A DNA stretch of 64,000 bases from Alteromonas australica. Lineage in GTDB: Bacteria; Pseudomonadota; Gammaproteobacteria; Enterobacterales; Alteromonadaceae. Within the stretch, counting starts at the first letter, position 1. The number at the start of each line of letters is the position of its first letter. The DNA lies in NCBI RefSeq assembly GCF_000730385.1, contig NZ_CP008849.1:496001-560000 (forward strand). The letters are read 5' to 3'. The position numbers and the translations under genes were made by a program. Under the pieces are notes generated by a model, which did no database searches, was not told the DNA's origin, and saw only the letters and a list, made by a program, of their open reading frames with translations. Positions 30,059-39,157 of this stretch are shown in pieces.

Positions 30059-31750
30059 ATGTCAGAAGATACACAGCGATATCTCTATATTCCCCACTCG
30101 GGGCCTTCACTACTTGAAACGCCTTTGCTTAATAAAGGCAGCGCGTTTACCGCCCGAGAAAGGGCGGCTTTCAACCTAACAGGTTTGGTTCCCCCTCGTT
30201 ACGAAACTATTGAGGAGCAAGTGGAACGCGCCTACATGCAATACAGTAGTTTTGATGAAACCCTTAATAAACATATTTATCTTCGGGCTATTCAAGATAA
30301 TAACGAAACTTTGTTTTACCGTCTTATTCAGAAGCATATAGATGAAATGATGCCAATTATCTATACGCCTACCGTTGGTGACGCGTGCGAGCAGTTTTCT
30401 GATATCTATCGCAGTTCGCGAGGTTTGTTTGTGTCGTGGGAAGAGCGCCACCAACTCGACGATATTGTACGAAATGCCACAAAACGTAAGGTGAAAGTGA
30501 TTGTCGTGACCGATGGGGAACGCATACTCGGGCTTGGCGATCAGGGTATTGGGGGTATGGGCATCCCTATCGGAAAGCTTTCTTTGTATACCGCATGCGG
30601 TGGCATCAGCCCAGCGTATACGCTGCCGGTTATGTTAGACGTGGGCACAAATAATGAAAAGCTCTTGAATGATCCCATGTACATGGGCGCACGTCATCCA
30701 AGAATTGGGCAAGAAGACTACGACGAATTCGTTGACATGTTTATTAACGCGGTTAAACGTCGTTGGCCAGATGTCATGATTCAGTTTGAAGACTTTGCAC
30801 AGCCCAATGCAATGCCGCTACTCAATCGCTATCGTAACAAAGTGTGCTGCTTCAACGATGACATACAAGGTACTGCAGCCGTAACCCTTGGTACTATTTT
30901 GGCGGCGTGCCGAATGAAGAAGCAGCGCCTGAGTGAAATGAATGTGGCCTTTGTTGGCGCAGGTTCAGCAGGCTGTGGCATAGCGGAAATGCTAATACAG
31001 CAAATGGTGTATGAAGGTATTAGCGATAGTCAGGCACGCAAACAAGTGTTCATGGTGGATAGGTTCGGTTTGTTAACTGAAGGCATGGAGGGATTAAGAG
31101 ACTTTCAGCAGCGCCTTCAACAGAGCTCGTCAGATTTAGCGGACTGGACGTTTAGCGGCGATTACCCGTCTCTGCTTGATGTCATGAACTGTGCTAAACC
31201 AGATGTACTTATCGGGGTTTCGGGTCAGCCTGGGCTCTTTACCGAGCAAGTGATTCGAGCTATGAAGCAAAATTGTGAATTGCCCATCATATTCCCATTA
31301 AGTAATCCATCCCGTCAGGTTGAAGCCCGACCAGAGCAAGTGATTGAATGGACAGATGGTGAGGTAGTTATTGCCACAGGTAGCCCTTTCAAGCCGGTTG
31401 AATATAAAGGAAGAGTTTTTGCCATAGCGCAATGCAACAATGCGTATATTTTCCCGGGCATTGGATTGGGTGTGGTTGCAGCAAAAGCGAAGCTGATTAG
31501 CGACGAAATGTTAATGGCTGCAAGTAATGCGTTAGCCGATGCATCCCCTATGGTTAATACAGGGGAGGGCGCGTTGTTGCCGCCACTGGAAGCCATTGCT
31601 CAAATTAGTCGAGATATTGCTTTTGCAGTGGCCAAAGTAGCCATGGCACAAGGGCTAGCACTAGAGCTTTCAGATGAGGCGCTCAAGCAAAGTATTGAAC
31701 GAAATTTTTGGAAAGCGGAGTATCGCCCTTACAAGCGGGTTAGCATTTAA
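30059..31750 (+). CDS. maeA: NAD-dependent malic enzyme
   Basis: Oxidative decarboxylation of malate to pyruvate with NAD. I place the start at ATG 30059 (563 aa, [20 protein letters not shown]), matching E. coli MaeA (565), rather than GTG 29996, only 6 bp after mrcA, which would add 21 unconserved residues. Visible motifs: [33 protein letters not shown], the metal-binding FEDFAQPNA and FNDDIQGTA, and NAD-binding [12 protein letters not shown]. Closed by a strong terminator. Confidence 0.95.
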   Translation: MSEDTQRYLYIPHSGPSLLETPLLNKGSAFTARERAAFNLTGLVPPRYETIEEQVERAYMQYSSFDETLNKHIYLRAIQDNNETLFYRLIQKHIDEMMPIIYTPTVGDACEQFSDIYRSSRGLFVSWEERHQLDDIVRNATKRKVKVIVVTDGERILGLGDQGIGGMGIPIGKLSLYTACGGISPAYTLPVMLDVGTNNEKLLNDPMYMGARHPRIGQEDYDEFVDMFINAVKRRWPDVMIQFEDFAQPNAMPLLNRYRNKVCCFNDDIQGTAAVTLGTILAACRMKKQRLSEMNVAFVGAGSAGCGIAEMLIQQMVYEGISDSQARKQVFMVDRFGLLTEGMEGLRDFQQRLQQSSSDLADWTFSGDYPSLLDVMNCAKPDVLIGVSGQPGLFTEQVIRAMKQNCELPIIFPLSNPSRQVEARPEQVIEWTDGEVVIATGSPFKPVEYKGRVFAIAQCNNAYIFPGIGLGVVAAKAKLISDEMLMAASNALADASPMVNTGEGALLPPLEAIAQISRDIAFAVAKVAMAQGLALELSDEALKQSIERNFWKAEYRPYKRVSI

Positions 31751-31772
31751 GCCTACGTTCCCCATAACCTCG

Positions 31773-31799
31773 AAAAAGCAGCTTTACGCTGCTTTTTTT
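31773..31799 (+). terminator. Rho-independent terminator of maeA
   Basis: A 10-bp stem AAAAAGCAGC/GCTGCTTTTT with a 5-nt loop and T7, 23 bp after the stop codon. Confidence 0.92.
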
Positions 31800-32001
31800 G
31801 TGTCTATTGTGGCCCACCACTTTTTACATTTATTTGTAGTTTTTACTATGCTGCGTAAATAAGTGTTACCTACAGGCTACGGATATCTCACTTCCTCCCT
31901 GATTATAGCATCCGTTTTTCTATAAGATATTGTTTTATATTGTTAATTTGATTTTGGCCTAGGCTTTGCTTCAGTATAGTCAGTCAGTGACTTAAAACGT
32001 G

Positions 32002-32025
32002 ACCTAACCTCTGCTGTTAGGTTTT
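32002..32025 (+). promoter_or_regulatory. Leader hairpin before the 41-aa small gene
   Basis: Stem ACCTAAC/GTTAGGT with a 7-nt loop, then TTTT, ending about 8 bp before the Shine-Dalgarno of the small ORF. It could be a weak attenuator or a structured 5' leader. A TATAGT -10-like hexamer lies at about 31975. Confidence 0.4.
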
Positions 32026-32045
32026 ATCTGCGAAGGAGATGCGCC

Positions 32046-32171
32046 ATGTTTACCAAGCTTTTTATTTCACCATTTTCACACTTTCTTTTTGAAGCGAATA
32101 ATCACAGCAAGGTGAACGATTACAACACCAGTATGTTGCTAAACGCCCTCTCTTCTATTTCAGAAAAGTAA
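32046..32171 (+). CDS. Small protein, 41 aa, unknown function
   Basis: Not a recognised family. The ORF begins MFTKLFISPFSHFLFEANN and ends NALSSISEK. It has no transmembrane helix by eye, a hydrophobic/aromatic N-terminus and a polar C-terminal half. Support that it is real: a near-ideal ribosome site AAGGAG (32033-32038) 7 nt before the ATG, a structured leader, and terminator-like hairpins right after the stop. It sits alone in the 644-bp space between maeA and yghU. It could be a leader peptide, a small regulator or part of a dual-function RNA. Confidence 0.6.
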   Translation: MFTKLFISPFSHFLFEANNHSKVNDYNTSMLLNALSSISEK

Positions 32172-32174
32172 TTG

Positions 32175-32246
32175 ACTGCCCGATACCTTGTCGGGCAGTA
32201 CTCCCAGTTTGCGGGCAATGGACTGCTCGCCTTTTATTTTTTCATC
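32175..32246 (+). terminator. Tandem hairpins, second with a T-rich tail, after the 41-aa gene
   Basis: Hairpin 1 is ACTGCCCGA/TCGGGCAGT (32175-32199) with no T-run. Hairpin 2 is GCGGGCA/TGCTCGC (32211-32230, one G-T pair) followed by CTTTTATTTTTTC. The G-rich arms could also pair alternatively. The remaining 148 bp up to yghU show no other ORF. Confidence 0.65.
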
Positions 32247-32394
32247 ACTTACCGTGTGCGATTTAACCAGTGCGCAGTTTGCCCCAAATACACGTTATTC
32301 AACGTATTCGTACTATGCTAAGGCTAGTATTTAGTCAATGTTAATCCCATGTCTTCGCTATCAATTCAATGAAAACGATGTTTAGGAGTTTGTT

Positions 32395-33255
32395 ATGAGC
32401 AATGCACATTCTTACACGCCACCAAAGGTGTGGACCCAAGATACCGATGACGGTAACAAGTGGGCCAGTATTAATCGCCCTGTGTCTGGGGCGACTCATG
32501 AAAAAGAGCGCCCGGTTGGTGAGCACCCGCTACAACTTTACTCACTAGCCACCCCCAACGGTCAAAAAGTCACTATCATGTTAGAAGAGTTGCTTGCCGC
32601 GGGTAAGGTTGAAGCAGAATACGACGCTTGGTTGATAAATATCGGGGAAGGGGAGCAGTTTTCATCCGGCTTTGTTGATGTGAACCCCAATTCTAAAATT
32701 CCTGCACTGGTCGATACCACCACGTCTCCTGAAACTAAATTATTCGAGTCGGGCTCTATTCTTCATTACTTAGCAGAAAAGTTTGATGCCTTTATTCCGA
32801 AGGCGCCTGCTCAACGCGTCGCCTGTTATAATTGGCTGTTTTGGCAAGTTGGATCTGGCCCCTTTGTAGGAGGTGGATTTGGGCACTTTTATAGCTATGC
32901 GCCTTACCCAATGGAATACCCGATTAATCGCTTTACCATGGAAACGAAACGTCAACTTGATGTGTTGGATAAACATTTAGCGAACCATCGTTACTTGGCG
33001 GGTGATGAATATTCCATTGCTGATATGGCAATTTGGCCATGGTACGGAAATTTAGTGCTAGGTAACTTGTACGATGCGGCCACCTTTTTGCAAGTGCATG
33101 AATACGAGCACCTTTTACGTTGGGCAAAAGAGATTGAGTCGCGACCGGCGGTGAAACGTGGTCGAATTGTCAATAAAACATGGGGCGACGATGGGCAGTT
33201 AAGCCACCGTCATAGTGCAGCTGATATTGATGAAGCTTTACGGGCAGTGGAATAG
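32395..33255 (+). CDS. yghU: YghU-type glutathione S-transferase
   Basis: 286-aa cytoplasmic GST of the Nu class (YghU/YfcG), glutathione- and disulfide-active. The N-terminal extension TPPKVWTQDTDDGNKWASINRP is typical of YghU, then the thioredoxin-like domain (LYSLATPNGQKVTIMLEEL, with the Asn-dependent active site) and the helical C-terminal domain (YSIADMAIWPWYGN). RBS AGGAG is 7 nt upstream. Single gene; a 20-bp tandem repeat begins at its stop codon. Confidence 0.94.
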   Translation: MSNAHSYTPPKVWTQDTDDGNKWASINRPVSGATHEKERPVGEHPLQLYSLATPNGQKVTIMLEELLAAGKVEAEYDAWLINIGEGEQFSSGFVDVNPNSKIPALVDTTTSPETKLFESGSILHYLAEKFDAFIPKAPAQRVACYNWLFWQVGSGPFVGGGFGHFYSYAPYPMEYPINRFTMETKRQLDVLDKHLANHRYLAGDEYSIADMAIWPWYGNLVLGNLYDAATFLQVHEYEHLLRWAKEIESRPAVKRGRIVNKTWGDDGQLSHRHSAADIDEALRAVE

Positions 33256-33310
33256 CCTTACGCGGATGCAAATAGCCTTAAGCGAACGCAAATGGCCTTA
33301 AGCGATTAAA
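33251..33310. repeat. Three tandem 20-bp imperfect repeats
   Basis: Units AATAGCCTTACGCGGATGCA, AATAGCCTTAAGCGAACGCA and AATGGCCTTAAGCGATTAAA lie head to tail, the first containing the yghU stop codon. The remainder of the 323-bp gap to katA holds a terminator and an inverted repeat, and no ORF. Confidence 0.85.
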
Positions 33311-33378
33311 GCGACCTCCCGCTCTTGCACGCAATAGGCTTCCAAACACAGGTGAACAATCCACGTGAACCTAACCCT

Positions 33379-33403
33379 AAAAGCCCGATTGAATCGGGCT
33401 TTT
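33379..33403 (+). terminator. Rho-independent terminator of yghU
   Basis: Stem AAAAGCCCGA/TCGGGCTTTT with a 5-nt loop, T4 included in the stem, 124 bp after the yghU stop. Confidence 0.8.
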
Positions 33404-33434
33404 CAATTAACTTTCTTAATACTGGATTGTAAAA

Positions 33435-33453
33435 ATCAATCATTCAGATTGAT
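33435..33453. promoter_or_regulatory. Inverted repeat upstream of the catalase gene
   Basis: ATCAAT-N7-ATTGAT, about 125 bp before the katA ATG, is a possible regulator site. It is not a convincing OxyR box. Confidence 0.3.
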
Positions 33454-33578
33454 ATAGTTCGTTAGATTCGCTTTTTCCTATTAGGTAGGATGGATTCATC
33501 GGTAACGAATGGCGTTACCCCCCAGTTTAATCCTCAGTGGTTGACTGGAAAGGTAGATGAATTAAAAGGAAGCGAAAG

Positions 33579-35054
33579 ATGAGTAAATGTCCATTTTCAG
33601 GCGCATCAAGCACCCCCTTAACCGCGAGCAATGGCGCGCCAGTTGCTAACGATAATCAAAGCCGCACAGCGGGGGCCCGTGGCCCAGTTACCTTCGATAA
33701 CCACTATCTATTTGAAAAGCTTGCGCACTTTAATCGTGAGCGAATTCCAGAGCGTGTCGTTCATGCGCGAGGCAGTGCGGCGTATGGCACATTCACGCTG
33801 ACCAAAAGCTTAGCTGACTATACGATTGCCGATTTTTTGCAAACACCCAGCCAGCAGACCGACATTTTTTTGCGCTTCTCAACCGTCGGTGGTGGGCAGG
33901 ACTCTAGTGACTACGCGAGAGACCCAAGGGGCTTTGCCGTTAAGTTTTATACTAAGCAGGGCAACTGGGATATGGTGGGTAATAACACGCCGGTATTTTT
34001 CCTACGCGATGGAATTAAATTCCCCGACTTTATCCATAGCCAAAAAAAGAACCCAAGAACTAACTTGCCTGACCCACAAGCTATTTATGAGTTCTGGGCG
34101 AACAACCCACAATCGTTACATCAATCCACCATTTTAATGTCTGATCGAGGTATTCCACTTTCATACCGCTTCGTTAATGGCTATAGCTCACACACGTTGA
34201 GTTTCTGGAACAAAGATGGCGAACGCTTTTGGGTGAAATGGCACTTTAAAACAAACCAAGGAATTAAAACCTTAACCAATGAGCAAGCGGCCACCATGCC
34301 TGCCTTTGGCGCTCAGCAAGATCTTGTGGAAAGTATCGACAAAGAAGACTTCCCATCATGGACCGTTAACGTGCAAATTATGACGGAAGAAGAAGGACGA
34401 AATTATAAAATTAACCCTTTCGATCTGACTAAAGTTTGGCCTCACAGTGACTTCCCTCTTATTGAAGTCGGGCAGCTTGAACTAAATCGCAATGTGGATA
34501 ATTACTTTGCTGAAACAGAGCAGGCCGCATTTGCACCAAGCAATCTTGTGCCCGGCATTGGCGCGTCGCCTGACAGAATGCTGCAGGCACGTTTATTGGC
34601 GTATCAAGACGCACATAGATACCGCGTGGGGGCCAATTATAATCAGGTACCAGTGAATGCTCCGCGATGCCCTGTTAACAACTATCAGCGTGATGGGGCA
34701 TTTGCAGGACTCAATCCAGCATTGGCAGGGGCAGGCGCTAATTTCTACCCTAACAATCGGGCTCAAGAAGGCGAACCGGCTGAAGTTCCCGCAGTGGCGG
34801 AGCCGCCAATGCCCCTTGAGCAAGATGCTTGGTTAGATATCTACGACAATCGTGATGATGATAATTTCTCTCAAGCGGGAGACCTATATCGCATTATGAA
34901 TGAAGATCAAAAATGCCAATTGGTGAGCAATATCGCCGACGGTTTAAGTCAAGCAAGTCAAGATGTGCAAGAGGCAATGTTTGCACAATACGATCAAGCG
35001 GATGAAGACTACGGGAAGCGAGTGAGGCAAGCGGTGGCAGCGAGGATCTCGTAG
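33579..35054 (+). CDS. katA: Monofunctional heme catalase
   Basis: Disproportionates hydrogen peroxide. 491 aa, a small-subunit catalase. Active-site histidine in RVVHARGSAAYG, asparagine in VGNNTPVFFLRD, the signature RFSTVGGGQDSSDYARDPRG and the proximal heme tyrosine in RMLQARLLAYQDAHRYR are all present. RBS AAGGAAG. Cytoplasmic, no signal peptide. Single-gene unit bounded by terminators. The exact symbol (katA or katB) is uncertain. Confidence 0.95.
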   Translation: MSKCPFSGASSTPLTASNGAPVANDNQSRTAGARGPVTFDNHYLFEKLAHFNRERIPERVVHARGSAAYGTFTLTKSLADYTIADFLQTPSQQTDIFLRFSTVGGGQDSSDYARDPRGFAVKFYTKQGNWDMVGNNTPVFFLRDGIKFPDFIHSQKKNPRTNLPDPQAIYEFWANNPQSLHQSTILMSDRGIPLSYRFVNGYSSHTLSFWNKDGERFWVKWHFKTNQGIKTLTNEQAATMPAFGAQQDLVESIDKEDFPSWTVNVQIMTEEEGRNYKINPFDLTKVWPHSDFPLIEVGQLELNRNVDNYFAETEQAAFAPSNLVPGIGASPDRMLQARLLAYQDAHRYRVGANYNQVPVNAPRCPVNNYQRDGAFAGLNPALAGAGANFYPNNRAQEGEPAEVPAVAEPPMPLEQDAWLDIYDNRDDDNFSQAGDLYRIMNEDQKCQLVSNIADGLSQASQDVQEAMFAQYDQADEDYGKRVRQAVAARIS

Positions 35055-35091
35055 CCATTGCGATAAAGGGCACATTTAGCCCGCTGCTCTG

Positions 35092-35119
35092 AAAAAGGAG
35101 GCGCTTGCGCCTCCTTTTT
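35092..35119 (+). terminator. Rho-independent terminator of katA
   Basis: Stem AAAAAGGAGGC/GCCTCCTTTTT with loop GCTTGC and a T5 end, 38 bp after the stop codon. Confidence 0.93.
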
Positions 35120-35221
35120 GTTTGACCTCCAACTAAAGTCGCGCTTTTAGGTGCTAGGCTGTCAAAAAAATATACAAAAACGACATGTTAAAGTTATGTA
35201 AACCGTTGAAGTGTATGAGTT

Positions 35222-35230
35222 TGTTATAAT
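35222..35230 (+). promoter_or_regulatory. Candidate extended -10 promoter for the choice-of-anchor A gene
   Basis: TGTTATAAT is a perfect extended -10 (TGnTATAAT), about 140 bp upstream of the assigned start. No good -35 is seen at the right distance. The rest of the 317-bp gap after katA is AT-rich with no other feature. Confidence 0.45.
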
Positions 35231-35371
35231 TTTAAAACTGGTGCGTTTATTGCTTATAGCTATCCATTAATGGCGGGCCGACTCAGTCATGGCCATTGCC
35301 GTGTATTTTAGGCAGTGTCCTTGAAGGGCCAATGCTCTTTTACTTTCGCTAACACGTTGGGTAGTCGTTTT

Positions 35372-36328
35372 ATGCGCTTTGCACTTTTTTTTATTTTTTG
35401 CGTTGTTCAGCTCACCGCTGTAGCGGCTGAAACCGCCAGCACGAGCACATCGAATGTGCTTGGGACGTATAATCTTATTTTGTTAGAAGATTACAACTTC
35501 CAAGGCGGAGATGTTGAAGGGCAGGCATTTATTGGCGGCGATTTAAATGCGCAAGGGCGCACTGCTGAGTTTGGTAGTCGATTAGCCAATACCGACACCG
35601 CTATTGATGCGGTGACCATTGTGGGTGATGTTAACGCGAATGGGATTAGGGTGCTGAGAGACAATAACCTTGTTTACGGCGGCGCCTTAAACGCATCGAC
35701 GGTAGAATTGAACGACGGAGATGACGGCCAGGCTATCTATAACCCCGACGTGTCAATTACCGACATTGCCAGTTCCCTTTATGCAGATACCGCTTACTAC
35801 GCAAGCCTTACCGAAAATGGCACTTACAGCAATGGCACGTTTAATTATTCGGGGTCCGATGAAGTTGCTGTATTCAACGTTTCTGCCAGCGAAGTGTTTG
35901 CCCAAAACAGCGCGTTAAACCTAATTGCAGGCAGTGCGGAAACCATCATTATCAATGTGTCCGCAAGCGACTTACCAGGTAACGACATTGTGATTGGTGG
36001 TGGCGTTAACAGTACAGGTGATTTCACCCAGCAAAGTTATTATTCAAATATTCTGTGGAATTTTTATGATGCTGAAAGCATTGATTTCAATAACCTGAAC
36101 GTAAAAGGGTCTGTACTTGCGCCTTTTGCAGACACTACGGGCGGTTCATCATTTGATGGATCTTTTGCCGCGGAATCGTACACCGGGGCTCGCGAGTTCC
36201 ACAACTTTGTATTTAACTATGAACGTGAAGCGAGTGTTGTTGAAGTCCCAGCACCCCACTCAAGCTTGTTCTTGATACTTTTCGCCAGTATATTGATGGT
36301 TACACGCAGGCTTAAAGTTACCCGTTAA
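35372..36328 (+). CDS. Choice-of-anchor A family surface protein with PEP-CTERM-like tail
   Basis: Secreted protein of the choice-of-anchor A family (LGTYNLILLEDYNFQGGDVEG followed by GGDLNAQG is its typical opening). From the ATG at 35372 it has 318 aa: signal peptide (about 1-21, ending VAA-ETAS), the beta-rich CAA domain, and a C-terminal sorting tail VPAPHSS, hydrophobic helix, then basic RRLKVTR, resembling PEP-CTERM signals cut by exosortase. An alternative GTG start at 35315 adds 19 residues before the signal peptide. The next gene, a PrsT-like TPR protein, begins 3 nt after the stop. Likely surface or matrix anchored. Confidence 0.8.
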   Translation: MRFALFFIFCVVQLTAVAAETASTSTSNVLGTYNLILLEDYNFQGGDVEGQAFIGGDLNAQGRTAEFGSRLANTDTAIDAVTIVGDVNANGIRVLRDNNLVYGGALNASTVELNDGDDGQAIYNPDVSITDIASSLYADTAYYASLTENGTYSNGTFNYSGSDEVAVFNVSASEVFAQNSALNLIAGSAETIIINVSASDLPGNDIVIGGGVNSTGDFTQQSYYSNILWNFYDAESIDFNNLNVKGSVLAPFADTTGGSSFDGSFAAESYTGAREFHNFVFNYEREASVVEVPAPHSSLFLILFASILMVTRRLKVTR

Positions 36329-36331
36329 ATA

Positions 36332-39157
36332 ATGAAAAATCGAATTTGTGTAAGTGTTGTTAGCCTCTTTTTACTTACACTTTCATTCACGGCGTTCGCC
36401 AATGCTGACCAAGATAGTGCTGCGAACGCTGATTATGAATCTGCTATCGTTAGTTATGAAGCAAAAGCCTATAAAGAAGCGTTCATTCATATAAAGAATG
36501 TTTTACAAGCCAACCCTGACTATCTCCCCGCACATCTGCTTCTAGCCAACCTTTATTTTGAAACTGGGTTGTGGGAACAAGCCCATAAAACTTATTTACA
36601 TGCCTATGAAAAAGGCGCTGATCCTAATTTAGTGTTGCCTAATTGGTCCAGAGTATTGGTGCGTCTGCGAAAGTCAGAGCAAATATTAGCCATAGACGTA
36701 TCTGCCGGCTTATCTAAGGCCCATTTGGCACAATGGCGGGCTACCCGCGCTGAAGCATGCCTACTTGAATCAAGGCCGCTATGTGCCCAAAGGGAATACG
36801 ATGAACTACTTACCCAATTACCAGACCACCCCCTGGGATTAAACGGTTTGGCCTTATTGGCCATTAAGGATGGTCAGTATAAGCAGGCCGATACCCTGCT
36901 TCAACGCTCGCTGGCTGTGGATGACAGTCAAGCCTTAACATGGTGGACGCTTGGCCGTCTTGCCAGTGCAAAAGGGGATGTGCTGCTGGCACAGCGCCAT
37001 TTCAATAACGCCTACCTTATTTCGCCCAATAACGCGAAAATTGCACGAAGTCTGATTGATGCTTATGTGGCCGTAGCCGATTTGGACGCTGCGCTATTAG
37101 TCACCGAAGACTTGTTATTGGAAACGGAAGACGATTTATATGTGATGTTTGTTAATAGCTGGCTAACTAGCCAGATAGATGCCCTATCTAACATTCGGCC
37201 TCAACTAGAGCAAATCGATCAGCGCTTATCTACCGTGCCAGAAGAAATGATGATAGCCGAACCTTCCTTGTTCTATTTGCGGGGTATGGTGGCCTTGATG
37301 CAGGGCAATTTTGAACAAGCCAGAGATAATTTTACGCTATTTACAACCTACAGCGAACCAGACCTACAAACCGCGATTCTGTTAGCCACTACCAATATGG
37401 CGTTGGGTGATAAAAAAGCCGCCATGTTAGGCCTACAAAACCACGAGGCGGAATTGATACAACAGCATCTTCAGCAAGCAATTTTGCTAGGAAGTTTGTA
37501 TTTAGAAAACGCCCGTAATTTTAAAGCAGTGAGATTACTATCCTCCTTATCAGAGCGATATTCCCATAGTGTAGACGTTGCCTTGTTTGCGGTACGGGTA
37601 GAATTCTCCCGAGGTAAATTTAAAGAAGCCGCAGAACAGCTAAATAACTTACTTGAGCAATTCCCAAACAACAGACAAGTGTTAGTGGCCTACTCTCTTT
37701 ACTTCCTCGATATCGGCGAAACTCAAAAAGCAGCGAAAGCCATCGCGACATTAAGAGCGCAGTTTGCTGATGATATCGCGATTCAGAATATGTACGCTGC
37801 ACAATTGCTGATTGAAAAAAAATACGCAGAGGCTGACGTTATATTATCGGAAGTGCTCAAGCAAGCTCCTGAGCTTTTCGCCGCGCGGTACAATCAAGCA
37901 ACAATGTTAATCAATAAAGGTTTGTTAGACGATGCTGAAGCTATTTTACTGGCGCTAGAAAATGAAAAAGGTAACCACCTTCAAGTGGTATTTCAATTGG
38001 CGAATATTGATATGCGTCGAGGAGATTTTGAATCGGCTGATAGACGGTATAGATACCTTTTACAAAAATTTGGGCCAATAGGAAAAATTACTTTCTCCGC
38101 CGTGGCTGCAATGAATCAGCAACGAGACTACCGTAGCGCAATTGCTGTTTTACGTAAATTGGAAGTGAAGGAACCAGGCAATCCATTGGCGTTAGTGCAA
38201 TTGGCTACGTTTTATATCAAAGCAAACGATGCAGAAAATGCTAAATCCACGCTTCTTAAACTAGAGCTAATATTTGACAGGCCGGTTAACGTACTGGTCA
38301 GCGAATCGCAAAATTGGTTGGCAATGGGTGATAAAGAGAAAGCCCTGAACAGCATGGATAGAGCCCGTTTATTGCAACCAGAAAACCTAAATTTACAACT
38401 TCAGTGGGTGAAGCTTTTATTAGCCTTAAATAAACTCGAACGTGCAGAATCTAGCTTGTCAGCACTAATAAAAAGTTACCCTAATCACCCTCAGGTGCTA
38501 TTCAAATTTGGTGAATTAGCACAGCAAAAAGGTCGCCCCAACCAAGCGATGACATTTTATCAAAAGGTGCTGAATGAAGACGAAAACTTCGATTTAGCCT
38601 ACGCCAAACTGTACGCCCTAAGTGTGAAAATAGCTGATTTTTCGGCGCTGATTACGCGACTAACCGCAACCGTAGAACGACAGCCAGATAGATATTTCAC
38701 CCGTAATTTACTGGCGCAATATCACTATTATTATGGCGACGCTAACACCGCAATTAACCACTACCTTTACATGCTAGAGTTAGCACCTGAGGCCAACCGT
38801 TTTGCATTGTACAATCGATTAGCGAAGCTGCATTTGCCGGTAAATAAAGCAAAAAGCTTACACTTTGCAGAACAAGCTTACCGGTTGCAACCTAAAGACG
38901 CCGATGTGCTTCATACTTACGGTTGGGCACTCACCATTAATGACCAACCCGAAGCCTCGCTGCCCCTGCTTCGTGAGGCGTCAGTGCGAAACGCCACATC
39001 TTTATCACTGCAATATCATCTGGCTTATACCCTGGTAGAATTGGAAAACGATTCAGAAGCAAAGCGTATTTTAAGGCGCTTGGTAAAGTTATCAGCGCCT
39101 TTTGAACAACGAGAGCAAGCAAACGCACTATTGTCACGTATTGAACAAGCCCGCTAG
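36332..39157 (+). CDS. PrsT-like TPR-repeat exported protein
   Basis: 941-aa protein with a cleavable signal peptide (about 1-24, FTAFANA) and tetratricopeptide repeats through nearly the whole length (for example PDYLPAHLLLANLYFETGLW and ADVLHTYGWALTINDQPEAS). Size and arrangement resemble the PEP-CTERM system TPR protein PrsT (TIGR02917), though PrsT is usually a lipoprotein and no lipobox cysteine is seen here. It is probably co-transcribed with the choice-of-anchor A gene, so a scaffold role in display or export of that protein is a reasonable inference. Overlaps the convergent hydrolase gene by 4 nt. Confidence 0.75.
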   Translation: MKNRICVSVVSLFLLTLSFTAFANADQDSAANADYESAIVSYEAKAYKEAFIHIKNVLQANPDYLPAHLLLANLYFETGLWEQAHKTYLHAYEKGADPNLVLPNWSRVLVRLRKSEQILAIDVSAGLSKAHLAQWRATRAEACLLESRPLCAQREYDELLTQLPDHPLGLNGLALLAIKDGQYKQADTLLQRSLAVDDSQALTWWTLGRLASAKGDVLLAQRHFNNAYLISPNNAKIARSLIDAYVAVADLDAALLVTEDLLLETEDDLYVMFVNSWLTSQIDALSNIRPQLEQIDQRLSTVPEEMMIAEPSLFYLRGMVALMQGNFEQARDNFTLFTTYSEPDLQTAILLATTNMALGDKKAAMLGLQNHEAELIQQHLQQAILLGSLYLENARNFKAVRLLSSLSERYSHSVDVALFAVRVEFSRGKFKEAAEQLNNLLEQFPNNRQVLVAYSLYFLDIGETQKAAKAIATLRAQFADDIAIQNMYAAQLLIEKKYAEADVILSEVLKQAPELFAARYNQATMLINKGLLDDAEAILLALENEKGNHLQVVFQLANIDMRRGDFESADRRYRYLLQKFGPIGKITFSAVAAMNQQRDYRSAIAVLRKLEVKEPGNPLALVQLATFYIKANDAENAKSTLLKLELIFDRPVNVLVSESQNWLAMGDKEKALNSMDRARLLQPENLNLQLQWVKLLLALNKLERAESSLSALIKSYPNHPQVLFKFGELAQQKGRPNQAMTFYQKVLNEDENFDLAYAKLYALSVKIADFSALITRLTATVERQPDRYFTRNLLAQYHYYYGDANTAINHYLYMLELAPEANRFALYNRLAKLHLPVNKAKSLHFAEQAYRLQPKDADVLHTYGWALTINDQPEASLPLLREASVRNATSLSLQYHLAYTLVELENDSEAKRILRRLVKLSAPFEQREQANALLSRIEQAR

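Noticed and set aside
33540..33578. OxyR site near katA
   Set aside because: Only scattered matches to the ATAG-type pattern; the spacing is wrong.
35291..35330. Sigma-54 promoter before the choice-of-anchor A gene (PEP-CTERM genes sometimes have one)
   Set aside because: GG and GC elements do not fall at the -24/-12 distance in any register.
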